From Streptacidiphilus sp. 4-A2 (GTDB lineage: Bacteria > Actinomycetota > Actinomycetes > Streptomycetales > Streptomycetaceae), in NCBI GenBank assembly GCA_014284505.1, contig JAAFYY010000001.1:3100001-3164000 (forward strand): DNA of 64,000 bases, given 5' to 3'. A program made the position numbers and the translations under genes. Of the stretch, positions 46,574 to 56,829 are shown piece after piece; within the stretch, counting starts at the first letter, position 1, and each line of letters opens with the position of its first letter. Below the pieces are notes generated by a model. That model worked only from the letters and a program-made list of their open reading frames with translations, did no database searches and was not told the origin of the DNA.

Positions 46574-48495
46574 TCAGCTGACGTTCAGCGCGTTGTCGTC
46601 GACAAAGAAGCTGGTGTCACCGGCCGCGGCCTCGGTGCCGGTGAACTGCAGGGTGACCGTCTGGCCGATGTAGGCGTCCAGGTTGCCGGTGACCGAGTAC
46701 TGGGCGTAGCTGCTGGAGTTCTGCGCGCCGGTGACGGTGGTCAGGGTGCCGAGCACCGTGCCGGAGGAGTTGAGCACATTGACGGCCAGCGTGTTGCCGG
46801 CGGCGGCGGTGCTCGACTGGACCTCGTACCAGAACGAGAACGTGGCGTTCTTGCAGGTGGCCGGGATGGTGACGGTCTGCGCCAGGGTGTCGGTGTGTGC
46901 CGCGCTGTAGCCGTCCAGCCAGGCCAGCCAGCTGCCCGAGTGCGCCGGGGACTGCGAGCTGGACTGGGAGAGCACACCGTCCGTGGAGGTCCACGGCGTG
47001 ATGGCCCCGGTCTCGAAGCCGGGGTTGCCGAGCAGCTGGGAGGCGGTGCAGCCGCTCGCCGTGGCCGCGTTCACGGTCCAGGTGAAGCTGGTGCTCGCCG
47101 AGGCGCCGGTGGTGTCGTCGGCCGTGAGGGCGACGTTGTAAGTCCCGGCGGTGGTCGGCGTGCCGGAGATCAGGCCGCTGGCCGAGCCGATCGACAGGCC
47201 GGGCGGCAGCCCGGTCGCCGAGTAGGCCAGCGCCTGCCCGGAGGCCGAGTCGGCGCCGCTGAGCTGGAGCGAGGCCGCGGTGCCCACGGTTGCCGTCTGG
47301 CTGCCCGGGTTGGCCAGCGTCACCGTGTCCGCCCCGGACGCCGGGTTCACCGTGTAGCTGAAGGCCGCCGAACCGGAGGCGCCGGTCGAGTCGGTCGCGG
47401 TGACGATCACGCTGTCGGTGCCGGAGGTGGTCGGCGTGCCGGAGATCAGCCCGGAGCTGCTGATGGACATGCCCGCCGGAAGCCCGGTGGCCGAGTACGT
47501 CAGCGTCTGGCCCGAGGCCGAGTCGGCGGCGTTCACCTGGAGCGAGGCCGCGGAGCCGGCGGTCGCGGTCTGGGTACCGGGGTTGGTCACCGTCACCGTG
47601 TTGGCGGGGCCGCTGCCGCCGCTGCCGGTCCAGATGTCGGTGATCGGCGACAGGCCGGAGCTGCTGCCGACCTGACCGAGCCCGTACATGGCCTCCAGCG
47701 TGGCCAGCAGGTTGTAGTGGTTGATGGTCTCGTCATAGCTGCCGGGCTTGACCTGCTGGCCGACGACGATGGTGGGGACCTGGTTGTTCTCGGTGTAGTC
47801 GTCCTCGTCCCAAGTGACGATCAGCAGGCTGTTGTTGGCCTTGGCCCAGGTCGCGTACGCCGACATGTTGGTGTCGAGCCAGCTGTCGGCCTGCTGAATG
47901 GTGCCGTCGTGCATGTCGTCGTCGAGGTTCGGGATGACGAACGAAAGCGTGGGCAGCGTCGAGTAGTTGGTCGGGAACGAACTGAACGGCAGCGAGTCGG
48001 AGGCCGGCACGTTGCTGAAGTTGATCCAGGGCGAGTGCTTGCGGGCGTACTCACCCGAGGTGCAGCTGGTCGAGCCGGTGGAGGACAGGCCCTCCGAGTA
48101 GCCCTTGAAGGTGTCACCGGCCGCGAGCAGTTCGGAGCCCAGGTTCGCGGTGTTGCCGGCGCTCACCGGGCAGGTGTCGGCGGTCAGGCCGTCGGTGCTG
48201 CCGGAGAAGAGCGCCATGTAGTTGGGCTCGCTCGGGTGGGTCACCCCGTACGAGGAGGTCATCAACGCACCCTGACCGGCCAGGGAGTTGATGTAGGGGG
48301 CGTCAGTGGTGTTCCCGATGATGTCGGAGTACGAATGGTTCTCCTCCATCACCACCACCACATGCGCCGGGCCGGGACACTGCTGGCCGCGAGCTTCGCG
48401 GAGGGGGCAGCGGAGGTGTGCGGGTAGAGTGTGGCCACGCCGAGCAGAGCTGCGGCAGTGGCCAGGGTCCAGATATTGCGGGACCTCGGACGCAT
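46574..48495 (-). CDS. Secreted phosphoesterase with two Ig-like repeats and a CBM-like C-terminus
   Basis: An exported protein of about 640 residues. The signal peptide is MRPRSRNIWTLATAAALLGV from ATG 48495 (GGAG site upstream); a frame change near 48385 follows. The catalytic part is the phosphoesterase family (PF04185: acid phosphatase/phospholipase C): HVVVVMEENHSYSDIIGN, YGVTHPSEPNYMALFSGS, and the metal-binding LLIVTWDEDDYTENNQVPTI. Then come two putative-Ig repeats, each with SASGQxLxYSATGLPxG and GLISGTPTT, and a terminal sandwich domain, LLGNPGFETGAITPWTS. Probably releases phosphate or attacks phospholipids outside the cell. Confidence 0.87.
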
Positions 48496-48704
48496 GTGAT
48501 CTCCAGGTGAGAGCGGAGCGGGATTGGCATGCTGCCGTCACCCGCTGAGCGCCGGAATCTTCGCGGTCCGAAGCATCCGCAACCTGTTGGGCAAGCCCTG
48601 CACAGGTGAACACCTGGTGCACACAAGCGGGTTGGCGGATCCACCCGCCCGCCCCCCGGGACGGCGGACTGCCGGTCGTCAGCGGAGCCGATCCGGGGAG
48701 TGTT

Positions 48705-49298
48705 GTGGACGACGTCATCCTGTCCGTGGAACCGACCGCCACGGCGCCCGCCCTGCGCCTGCGCCCTGGCGGGCCGGGACCTGGACGCGCTCATGGGCGC
48801 GTACCGGGATCCGCTGCACCGGCGCTGGCTGCGCACGGTGGTCGAGACCGAGGCGGACGGCGAGCAGTGGCTCCGCAACGCGGCCAGGGGCTGGGCCGAC
48901 GGCATCCGGTTCAGCTTCGCCGTCCTGGAGCAGACCGGTCCCGGAGCCGGCTTCGGGCCCCCGATCGCCCATATGGCGCTCAACCTGACCTCCGGACAGG
49001 CGGGTTCGGCGGAGGTGGGCTACTGGACGTCGGCCCAGGGGCGTGGCCGCGGCCTGGCCCGCGGTCGCTGGCCGTGGTCTCGCACTGGGCCTTCGGCCTG
49101 GACCGGGAGCCCCCGCTGACCCGGCTGGACCTGTACCACGCGACGGGCAACCAATCCTCCTGCCGGGTGGCCGAGAAGAGCGGCTTCGCCCTGGCCTCCG
49201 TACAGCCCGCACTGTCGCCCACCCGGCCGTACGAGCGGCATCTGCACAGCCTCCGCCGCCCCGCCCCCGGCGGCACGGGCTCCCCCACGGCGCGCTGA
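48705..49298 (+). CDS. GNAT-family N-acetyltransferase
   Basis: About 197 residues, RimJ/RimL-like. From GTG 48705 (MDDVILSVEPTATAPALRLR), then LAGRDLDALMGAYRDPLHRR after a frame change near 48767, the acetyl-CoA loop VGYWTSAQGRGRGLA, and, after another change near 49060, HWAFGLDREPPLTRLDLYHA and NQSSCRVAEKSGFAL, typical of this group. Substrate unknown; possibly an amine or a protein N-terminus. Confidence 0.8.
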   Translation: MDDVILSVEPTATAPALRLRPGGPGPGRAHGRVPGSAAPALAAHGGRDRGGRRAVAPQRGQGLGRRHPVQLRRPGADRSRSRLRAPDRPYGAQPDLRTGGFGGGGLLDVGPGAWPRPGPRSLAVVSHWAFGLDREPPLTRLDLYHATGNQSSCRVAEKSGFALASVQPALSPTRPYERHLHSLRRPAPGGTGSPTAR

Positions 49299-49465
49299 GC
49301 GGCGGCGGAGCGGCAGCGGAAGCCGCAATTCGCCCGTACGGCGGGCCGTGCCCGAGGTTATGACGTGATCGTGACGGAACGCCCTTGCCCGCGCCGGTCG
49401 CCGCCGGCAGCATCGACAACCGGCCATCGGTCGAGCCGTCGGGCCGGGAACGACAAGGGGGAACG

Positions 49466-49869
49466 GTGACTCGCTGGAGGCCGGGGCGCCGTGCGCGCCG
49501 CTGGACGGTGGCCGGGCTGGCCGGGCTGGTCCTGCTGGCGGCGGTACCGGTGGGCTGGGCGGTGCACTACCGGCTGACCTACCGCACCTTCGCCTGGTGG
49601 CGCCCGCCGCAGGTGTTCCACTACTGCGGCCTGGACCACTTCGCCGACGGCACCACCACGGTGGCCGAGATCAAGCGGGACTACCCGGGGTTCCTGATCC
49701 GGCCGCGCTCACCCTGCCGCCGGACGGCCGGATGGCCTACGCCGTGGAAGAGCCCGGCCCCGGCCCCTGGGGCGAGTCCGGCCCCGGGGTGCCCGGCCGT
49801 TGCGGCAGCGTCTCGTTGGTCTACCTGCCCATCGGCCAGGGCCGGGTACTCCAGTACGTCGACCCCTGA
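49466..49869 (+). CDS. Small membrane-anchored or exported protein of unknown function
   Basis: About 134 residues. A basic N-terminus (MTRWRPGRRARRW) and one hydrophobic segment (TVAGLAGLVLLAAVPVGWAV) indicate a signal anchor; the rest faces outward: FHYCGLDHFADGTTTVAEIK and, after a frame change near 49708, LTLPPDGRMAYAVEEPG and SLVYLPIGQGRVLQYVDP. Two Cys could form a disulfide. GTG 49466 follows an AAGGGGGA site. Family not recognised. Confidence 0.65.
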
Positions 49870-49974
49870 CCGGGACCGGCCGCCGCCGCGCGGCCTCCGC
49901 CGAGCCCGACCGCCGCTGTCGCCCGGCCTCCGCTGAGCTTGACCTCCGCCGGGCCGGGCTTCCGCCGGGCCCGG

Positions 49975-52795
49975 TCAGCTCGCTTCGAGCACGGCCGCCA
50001 GTTCGGCGCGGGAGGCGACGCCCAGCTTCGGATAGGCCTTGTACAGGTGGTAGCCGACGGTGCGCGCGCTGAGGAACAGCTGCGCGGCGATGTCGCGGTT
50101 GGACAGGCCCTGGGCGGCGAGCCGGGCGATCTGCCCCTCCTGCGGCGTCAGCAGCGCCGAGGGGCCGGGGGCCCGGCCCTGCGGGGCGGCGTTACCGGTG
50201 GCGCCCAGCTCGCTGCGGGCCCGCTCGGCCCAGGGCGCGGCGCCCAGCTGTTCGAAGGCGGTCAGCGCCGACTGCAACGGCCCGCGCGCCTGCGACCTGC
50301 GGCGCTCCCGGCGCAGCCACTCCCCGTAGAGCAGTTCGGTGCGGGCCTGGTCCCAGGGGCGGTGCTGCTCGGCGTGGAGCGCCAGCGCGGCGAGGTAGCG
50401 CTGCCCGGCCTGGTCGTCGTCGTCCAGCAGCGCCTGGCAGCGCAGCACCAGCGCGGCCGCCCAGGGCTGCCCGGTGCGCCCGGCCCAGCGGGTGAAGTAG
50501 CCGAACGCCTCGGCGGCCCGCTGTGGTTCGCGCAGCCGTACCGCCGCCTCGACCAGGTCGGGGACGGCCCGCAGCGCTGCCACATGGTGCCGCTGCGGGC
50601 TGTGGACCAGGGCTTCGAGCCGGAGCAGGCTCTCCTGCGCCCGGCCCAGACCGAGGTCGAGCAGGCCCAGCGACCACTGCGTCCAGACCCGGCCCGCCGG
50701 GCCCGCCGCCCGGGAGCGCGCGGCCGCGTCCCTGGTGCCGGGTTCGTCGCCGCCGACGGCCGCCAGATGGGCGAGGAAGCTGTGCGCCTGGCTGCTCCAC
50801 TGGCGCTGGCCGATGTCCTCGGCGATGCGCAGCGACTCGGTGGCGTGGGCCAGCGCCTCCTGCGGCCGGCCGCCGAACAGCTCGGACTCGGCCAGGAAGA
50901 ACAGCAGCGTGGGCAGCGCGCCGACCATGCCCACCGCCCGGGCGTGGGCGACCAGTTCACCGGCCAGGCGTCCGGTCTCCTCGTCCGCGCCGAGGATCAG
51001 CGCCGCGCCGCAGACGGTGACCAGGTCCACCGGCAGGAGCGCGCCGGCCCGCCGGGCCCGGTCGGCGGTGTCGGCCAGCGCCGGAGCGGGCGTGTCGGCG
51101 CATCCGAGCAGCAGCCCGGTCACGTCCACCAGGTAGCGGACCAGTGGGGCGGCGGGCGCGTCCGGGGCCAGCGGCAGCGCCGACAGCCGGTCCCTGACCT
51201 GGGCGAGCGGCTCCTCCCCCAGGTACCAGGCGGCGTGGAAGGCCTGGAACAGCACCCGGGCGATCTGCTGCGGCGCGACGTCGGCGGCCAGGTCGGCGGT
51301 GCGCAGCAGCAGGTCCAGCGCGGCCTGGTGGTCGCCGTGCCAGAACTGGGTGGTGCCCTGGACGAAGAGCAGCTGGGCCCGGGTCAGCAGGTCGGCGCCG
51401 TCGGCCCGGCCGGAGTCCTGGGCCAGTCGGCGCAGGGTCCTGGTCGCCAACTCGGCGGCGCGGTCCGGTTCACCGCCCTCGGCGGCGGCCTCGGCCGCGT
51501 GGGCGTAGCGCCGGGTGGCGTCGGCCTGGTCCGGGCTGAGCCTGGCCGCGCGCTCATAGGCCGCGGCGGCTCCGGTATGGCCGCCGCGCCGGGCCGCGTG
51601 TTCGGCGGTGCGTTCGAGTTCGGCGGCGAGGGCCTCGTCGGGGCCGGTCGCCGCCAGGGCGAGGTGCCAGGCCCGCCGGACGGCGCGTCCGGGCCCGGGC
51701 CCACCGCCTCGGCCAGGGCCCGGTGCACCGCCAACCACTGTGCCAGCGGCGCACGTTGGTGGACGGCGGCGCGGAGCAGCGGATGCCGGAAGACCAGCCG
51801 CGGCCCGCCCGAGGACACCGCCCCGGGCGCCGCCGGATCCGCCTTCGGTCTACCAGCTGTACCAGACCGGCTTGCTGAGCTGCCGTCAGATCGTCCGGGG
51901 TGGCGGCCAGGCCGGCCGCGGCGCGCAGGATCACATCCAGGTCGCCGGTCTCCTCGGCCGAGGCGACCAGCAGCAGCGTCTGTGTCGCCGCGGGCAGGCG
52001 GCTGACCTGTCCGTGGTAGGCGAGTTGCAGCCGTCCGGCAAGCGGCACGGCATCGGCCTGCCGGTCCGGCGCGGCCGCCGTGCTCCCGGTTTCCCCGCTG
52101 CCGAGTGCCGCGGGCAGCTCGCCGAGGGCCAGCGGATTGCCGTGGGCCTCGGCCAGCACCCGGCGGCGCGCCGAGGGGGTGAGCGCGTCGGCCGTGGCGG
52201 CCAGCAGGGCGTGGGCGGCGGGCTCGGCCAGCGGGCCCAGCCGCAGCTCCGGCAGCCCTGGAGCGGCCCAGCTCCCCTCCCCCTCGCGGGCGGCGAGCAG
52301 GAGCACCACGCCCTCGGCCTGGAGCCGCCGCGCGGCGAGCAGCAAGGCCTCGGCGGAGGCCCGGTCCAGCCACTGGGCGTCGTCGACCAGACACAACAGC
52401 GGCTGCTCCTCGGCGAGTTCGGCCAGCAGGGTGAGCACGGCGAGCCCGGCCAGCAGCCGGTCGCCGCCCTGGGGCAGGTCGCTGCCGGTGTCGGCGAGGC
52501 CGAAGGCCCGTTCCAGGGACCGGCGTTGCGGCCCGGGCAGGCCGGGGAGCCGGTCCAGTGCGGGGGTCAGCAGCAGGCTCAGCCCGGAGAAGGGCAGTTC
52601 CGCCTCGTACTCGACGCCGGTGGCCCGCAACAGCCGGAAGCCCTGCGCTGCGGCCGCCGCGGCCGCCTGCTCCAGCAGCGCGGACTTGCCGATGCCCGGC
52701 TCCCCGCGCAGCACCAGTGCCCCGCTCGCGCCCTTGCCCGCGGCGGTCAGCAGTGCCCCGATCGCCGCCTGTTCGTCCTCGCGCCCGTACAGCAC
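49975..52795 (-). CDS. LAL-type LuxR regulator (AAA ATPase plus C-terminal HTH)
   Basis: A large ATP-binding LuxR-family regulator, about 940 residues. Walker A: LVLRGEPGIGKSALLEQA (about residues 27-44); Walker B: LLCLVDDAQWLDRASAEALL. A long TPR-like helical middle follows, and the DNA-binding end is LLTPQEGQIARLAAQGLSNR, DIAAQLFLSARTVGYHLYKA. Frame changes near 51850 and 51690. These regulators often activate secondary metabolism or carbohydrate use in response to an unknown signal. Divergent from the SnoaL-like/MFS genes, which are the likely targets. Confidence 0.9.
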
Positions 52796-53081
52796 TGGTC
52801 ATCCCCCCACGTCCCGGTGTCCGGTGAACCCTATCCAGCCGGACCGCTTCCCGCCGCCGTGAACTGCCCTGCGCCGTGAACTGCCCTGCGGCGCAGCGGT
52901 CCTGAGCGCACAGCAGCCGGACGCGCGGTGCCCGGACGCGCAATACCCGGGCACGACCGAACCTCCCGCGGTACCGGCGCCCGAAGTACCTAAGCACGAC
53001 AGATTCCCGCCCGGCCGCCGCTGCGTAGCTTTTTGACCTGCGGGGACAACCGGTCCCCGACAAAGAGAAGCGGAGCAAGCC
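52796..53081. promoter_or_regulatory. Divergent region between LAL regulator and SnoaL-like gene, with 17-bp tandem repeat
   Basis: 286 bp. CCGTGAACTGCCCTGCG occurs twice in tandem at 52857-52873 and 52874-52890. Downstream, around 52920-52960, is a looser repeat of GCCCGGACGCGC-like sequence. These could be binding sites for the adjacent LuxR protein. GAGAAGCGGAG precedes the SnoaL-like ATG. Confidence 0.55.
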
Positions 53082-53453
53082 ATGAGCGACCTGAACCTCC
53101 AGGACCTGGCCGAGCGCTACATCGCCACCTGGAACGAGACCGACCCGGCCGCCCGCGGGCAGCTGGTCGCCGATCTGTGGGCCGAGGACGGCAACTACAC
53201 CGACCCGCTGGTCCGCGCCGAGGGAGCGGACGCCGTCGACGGAGTCCTCGGTGCGGTGCAGGCTCAGTTCCCCGGCATGGTGTTCGTCCTCGGCGGCCCG
53301 GTCGACGCGCACCACGACATCGCCCGCTTCACCTGGGAGCTCGGACCGCGCGGCGGCGAGGCACTGATCGTCGGCTTCGACGTGCTGGTGGCCGACGCCG
53401 AGGGCCGGATCAAGGACGTGCACGGCTTCCTCGACAAGGTGCCCTCCGCCTGA
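53082..53453 (+). CDS. SnoaL/NTF2-like protein
   Basis: A 123-residue cone-shaped NTF2-fold protein, uninterrupted: DLAERYIATWNETDPAARGQ, LVADLWAEDGNYTDPL, then VVL-like strands ARFTWELGPRGGEALIVGFD and VLVADAEGRIKDVHGFLDKV. The family includes isomerases, cyclases and simple ligand binders; many Streptomyces members respond to stress. Probably co-transcribed with the MFS exporter 110 bp downstream. Confidence 0.85.
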   Translation: MSDLNLQDLAERYIATWNETDPAARGQLVADLWAEDGNYTDPLVRAEGADAVDGVLGAVQAQFPGMVFVLGGPVDAHHDIARFTWELGPRGGEALIVGFDVLVADAEGRIKDVHGFLDKVPSA

Positions 53454-53562
53454 CGGCGGGCACCACCACCAGCCCCGCGCGGGGCTGCTCCCACAGCCCC
53501 GCGCGGCCCTCCCTCCGCTGCTCCGTCTGCCAACTCCCTTACCACACACCAGGAGTGACCCG

Positions 53563-55088
53563 ATGACTACCACCGCCACCGCCCCGGCCGGCCCCACTCG
53601 CACCAGCCCGGCCACCGCCCCGGCCACCACCGCGAAGCGCCCCGGGGACCCGTACCGCCCGATCCCGCACCGCCGGGCAGAGGACTGCTGCTGGTGGTGC
53701 TGACCGCGACCTTTATGACCGCGCTCGACTTCTTCATCGTCAATGTGGCCATCCCCTCCATCCAACTGCGCCTGGGCGCTGGGCCGTCGGCGATCCAGTG
53801 GGTCGTCGCGGGGTTCAGCCTGGCGCTGGCGGCGGGTCTGGTGACGGCGGGCCGGATCGGCGACATCATCGGCCGGCGCCGCACCTTCGCCCTCGGGCTG
53901 GCACTGTTCACCCTGGCCTCGGCGGCCTGCGGATTCGCCCCGACGGCGGGCGCGCTGATCGCGGCGCGGGTGGCACAGGGGTTGTCGGCGGCGATGATGG
54001 GGCCGCAGGTGCTGGCGATCCTGCGGACGGCGTACCAGGGTGCGGCGCAGGCGAAGGCGTTCGCGATGTACGGGCTGACGATGGGCGTCGGCGCGGTCTT
54101 CGGTCAGCTCATCGGCGGGCTGCTGATCCGGGCCGACCTGTTCGGCCTGGACTGGCGCTGCTGCTTCCTGATCAACCTGCCGGTGGGCCTGGCGACCCTG
54201 CTGCTGGTCCGCCGGTGCGTGCCCGAGTCGATGGCCCCGGAGCGTCCGCGGCTCGACTGGGCCGGGGTGGTCCTGGTCACCGCCGCCCTGGTCGCCCTGG
54301 TACTGCCCCTGATCCAGGGCCCGGGCCAGGGCTGGCCGGTGTGGACCTGGGCGTCCCTGGCGGGCTCGGCAGTGCTCGCGGTGGTGTTCGGCGCACACCA
54401 GCACCGGCTCAGCCGCCGCGGCGACGGTCACCCGCTGGTCGACACCGCTCTGTTCCGGGACCGCGCGTTCAGCGCCGGGATGCTGGCGCAGCTGGCCTTC
54501 TGGAGCGGGCAGGCCTCGTTCTTCCTGGTTCTGGCGCTGTACCTGCAGCAGGGGCGCGGGCTGGACGCCCTGGGCTCGGGCGTGGTCTTCACCGCGGTCG
54601 GCGCCGGCTATCTGGTGACCTCGACCACCGCGCACCGGCTGGCCGCACGGCTGGAGCGGCAGGCACCGGCCGTCGGCGGGCTGGTGATGGCCGTGGGCCT
54701 GGCCCTGGTGTGGGCGGCGGTCGGTGCGATCGGTGCGGGCGGCGGTGCCGCGCAGGTGGCCTGGCTGGCCCCGGGCCTGTTTGTCGACGGCCTGGGGATG
54801 GGCATGGTGATCGCGCCGCTGACCAGCACGGTCCTGGTCCGGGTCGAGCCGCAGCTGGTCGGTTCCGCCTCGGGGGTGCTGGCCACGGTGCAGCAGGTGG
54901 CCGGAGCGGTCGGGGTCGCCCTGATCGGGATCCTCTTCTACGGCGCGCTGGGTTCGCCCGGGGCCGCGACCGCCGCGGCGAGCGGCTACCCGCACGCCAC
55001 CCGGCTGGCCCTGGCCGCGCTGTGCGGGGTGGAGCTGCTGCTCGCGGCGCTGGCGCAGCTGCTGCCGCGCCGGAGCCGGACGCTCTGA
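53563..55088 (+). CDS. DHA2-family (14-TM) MFS drug exporter
   Basis: About 508 residues with fourteen predicted membrane segments. The N-terminal tail is Thr/Ala/Pro-rich (MTTTATAPAGPTRTSPATAP); a frame change near 53670 joins it to LLLVVLTATFMTALDFFIVN (TM1). Motif A is RIGDIIGRRRTFALGLALFT, and VNVAIPSIQLRLG is the DHA2 entry. AGGAG lies seven bases before ATG 53563. A proton-driven exporter of drugs or of a metabolite. Confidence 0.9.
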
Positions 55089-55105
55089 GCGCCGCCCCGC
55101 CCCGG

Positions 55106-55155
55106 GACCCCGCTGCCGGTGCCTCCCTTCCCGGGAGGGCACCGGCGGCGGGGTC
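55106..55155. terminator. Long bidirectional terminator between convergent genes
   Basis: An 18-base arm starting GACCCCGCTGCC (55106) pairs, with one G-T pair, with the arm ending GGCGGCGGGGTC (55155); inside, CTCCC pairs with GGGAG. It serves the MFS gene (+) and the XRE-cupin gene (-), whose stops flank it. Confidence 0.85.
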
Positions 55156-55772
55156 TCAGTCGTCGGCGTCGTCGGCCTCGTCTGCCGGGTGCTCCTTGGT
55201 GGAGCGGGCCCGCAGATGGGCGCGTTCACCCTGGCGGCCGAAGAGGCTGAGGAACTCCACCGCGTCATTGCTGGTGGCGCCGAACCAGTGCGGCACCCGG
55301 GTGTCGAACTCGGCCGCCTCACCGGGCGCGAGCACCAGGTCCTGCTCGCCGAGGATCATCCGCAGTCGTCCGTTGAGCACATACAGCCACTCGTAGCCCT
55401 CATGGGTCTTGGGCTCCGGTGCCAGCCGGTGCCCGCCCGCGGGGATCACCAGCTTGTACGCCTGGACGCCGCCGGCCCGGCGGGTCAGCGGCACCATGGT
55501 CATCCCCCGTGCGAGATCGGACGCATGTGGATCCGCGGGTCGCCGGTGGGCGGCGCGCCGACCAGGTCGTCCAGGGTGACCCCGTGGGCCCGGGCGAGCG
55601 GCAGCAGCAGTTCCAGGTTGGGCCGCCGTTCGCCGGACTCCAGCCGGGAAAGCGTGCTCACCGAGATGCCGGTCACCGCCGACAGCTCCGCCAGGGTGGT
55701 CTCCCGCTGGCGCCGCAGCGCGCGCAGCCGGGGCCCCACCGCGGTGAGCGCCCGGCCCAGGTCGTCGTCCAT
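55156..55772 (-). CDS. XRE-family HTH regulator with C-terminal cupin domain
   Basis: Read as one protein of about 205 residues. The HTH part is VGPRLRALRRQRETTLAELS and VTGISVSTLSRLESGERRPN from ATG 55772; the cupin part is YKLVIPAGGHRLAPEPKTHE, GYEWLYVLNGRLRMILGEQD. At 55500-55503 the present sequence breaks it into two overlapping frames, HGG-stop and MTMVPL; one extra G in the G-run would give the HGGMTMVPL seen in such proteins. The cupin presumably senses a small metabolite. Confidence 0.85.
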
Positions 55773-55839
55773 ACCTCCAGCTTGCCAGAACGGCAACGGG
55801 CTTGCGCGGACGCCGAGGGCCCGGAAGCCGCCGAGGGGC

Positions 55840-56241
55840 TCAGGCCGAGCGGCGGGCGAGGTCCTCCAGGAGTTCCACGGCCTCGGCCGCCCGCTCATGG
55901 GGGACGAAGAGGTGGTCGTGGTGGTAACCGGCGACGACATTGCAGCTCAGCCCGGCGGCCGCGAGCCGCTCGGCGACGGCGGCGGTCAGCCCGACCGCCG
56001 CCAGGGCGGAGTGGATCCGCAGGGTGATCCAGCCGGCCACATACGCGTACGCCAGCCCGGCCGCGTCGGCGGCCCGCTGCTCCAGGACCAGCGTCAGCCC
56101 CTCCGGCTCGGCGACCGTCACCACCGGGCTGAGCCCCGGCGGAAGGCCGTCCGCGACGGTGGTGAAGACATAGCGTCCCGGGTTCAGTTCCGGCCGCATG
56201 CCGCTGAGCAGCTTCCGCAGATCCGTCTCACCGTTGTCCAT
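55840..56241 (-). CDS. ACT-domain protein
   Basis: A 133-residue uninterrupted protein of two small ACT-like units. ELNPGRYVFTTVADGLPPGL, ADAAGLAYAYVAGWITLRIH, SALAAVGLTAAVAERLAAAG and VVAGYHHDHLFVPHERAAEA are typical of the stand-alone ACT proteins found in many bacteria. Probably binds an amino acid; no enzyme domain. Confidence 0.83.
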   Translation of the reverse strand: MDNGETDLRKLLSGMRPELNPGRYVFTTVADGLPPGLSPVVTVAEPEGLTLVLEQRAADAAGLAYAYVAGWITLRIHSALAAVGLTAAVAERLAAAGLSCNVVAGYHHDHLFVPHERAAEAVELLEDLARRSA

Positions 56242-56312
56242 GAGCGCCCATGCTAGGCCGATACCCGGTCTCTCAGCCGTCGCGGCCCGGGAAGCCCTGG
56301 CCCGGGCGGTGG

Positions 56313-56706
56313 TCAGCAGCGGATCGCCGGGACGGCCTCGCCGCCCAGCATCAGGTCGCGGTGCTCCCGGGCGGTGGCCATCAGACGGTCCAGGGCGTCC
56401 CGGGTGTGTGCCAGGGCGGCGATGTGCTCGGTGAGCCGGTCCCGCTCCTGGGCCATCCGGGTGAGCGCCGCGTCGGAGTGCTCCGCGCTGGGCGCGTCGA
56501 CACAGGGCAGCAGTTCAGCGATGGTGCGGCTGGACAGGCCTGCGGCGTAGAGCCGTTGGACGAACATGACCCGCTCGACCTTGTCCTCGGTGTAGTGCCG
56601 CTGGCCGCTGCTGCTCCGGGTGCCGACCAGCAGCCCCTGCTCCTCAGTAGTAGCGCACGGAGCGCACGCTGACCCCCGCCCGTGTCGCGAGCTCACCGAT
56701 CCGCAC
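56313..56706 (-). CDS. MerR-family transcriptional regulator
   Basis: About 131 residues. From GTG 56706: MRIGELATRAGVSVRSVRYY (winged-helix HTH), a frame change near 56650, then EEQGLLVGTRSSSGQRHYTE, VERVMFVQRLYAAGLSSRTI and a C-terminal coiled coil ALTRMAQERDRLTEHIAALA. One Cys lies in the linker region (LLPCVDAPSAEH). Divergent from the OYE gene, with a MerR-type promoter between them. Confidence 0.9.
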
Positions 56707-56740
56707 GGCACCCTCCCGGCTGTGTACCGCGTCACAGGGC

Positions 56741-56772
56741 TTGCCTCTGACGTCAGTGTCAGGTTTTAGCGT
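56741..56772 (+). promoter_or_regulatory. MerR-type promoter and operator for the OYE gene
   Basis: TTGCCT (56741-56746) as -35 and TAGCGT (56767-56772) as -10 are 20 bp apart, longer than the usual 17-18 bp. The spacer holds a dyad, CCTCTGACGTCAGTGTCAGG (56744-56763), centred on CTGACGTCAG. Long spacers carrying a dyad are the hallmark of promoters activated by MerR proteins. Confidence 0.7.
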
Positions 56773-56829
56773 AGCCGTTGTGCCCCGGCGGCGGGTACGA
56801 CAAGTCAGCGCACAGCTAGGGAAACTGAT

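Noticed and set aside
53471..53486. Palindrome AGCCCCGCGCGGGGCT as terminator between the SnoaL-like and MFS genes
   Set aside because: The stem would be only about six pairs around a four-base loop, and the two genes look co-transcribed; not convincing as a terminator.
51384..55322. A very long minus-strand open frame of over 1300 codons
   Set aside because: It is antisense to the DHA2 exporter and SnoaL-like genes and partly the LAL regulator in another frame. Such long antisense frames are normal in high-GC DNA, and composition is Arg/Gln/His-rich without domains.
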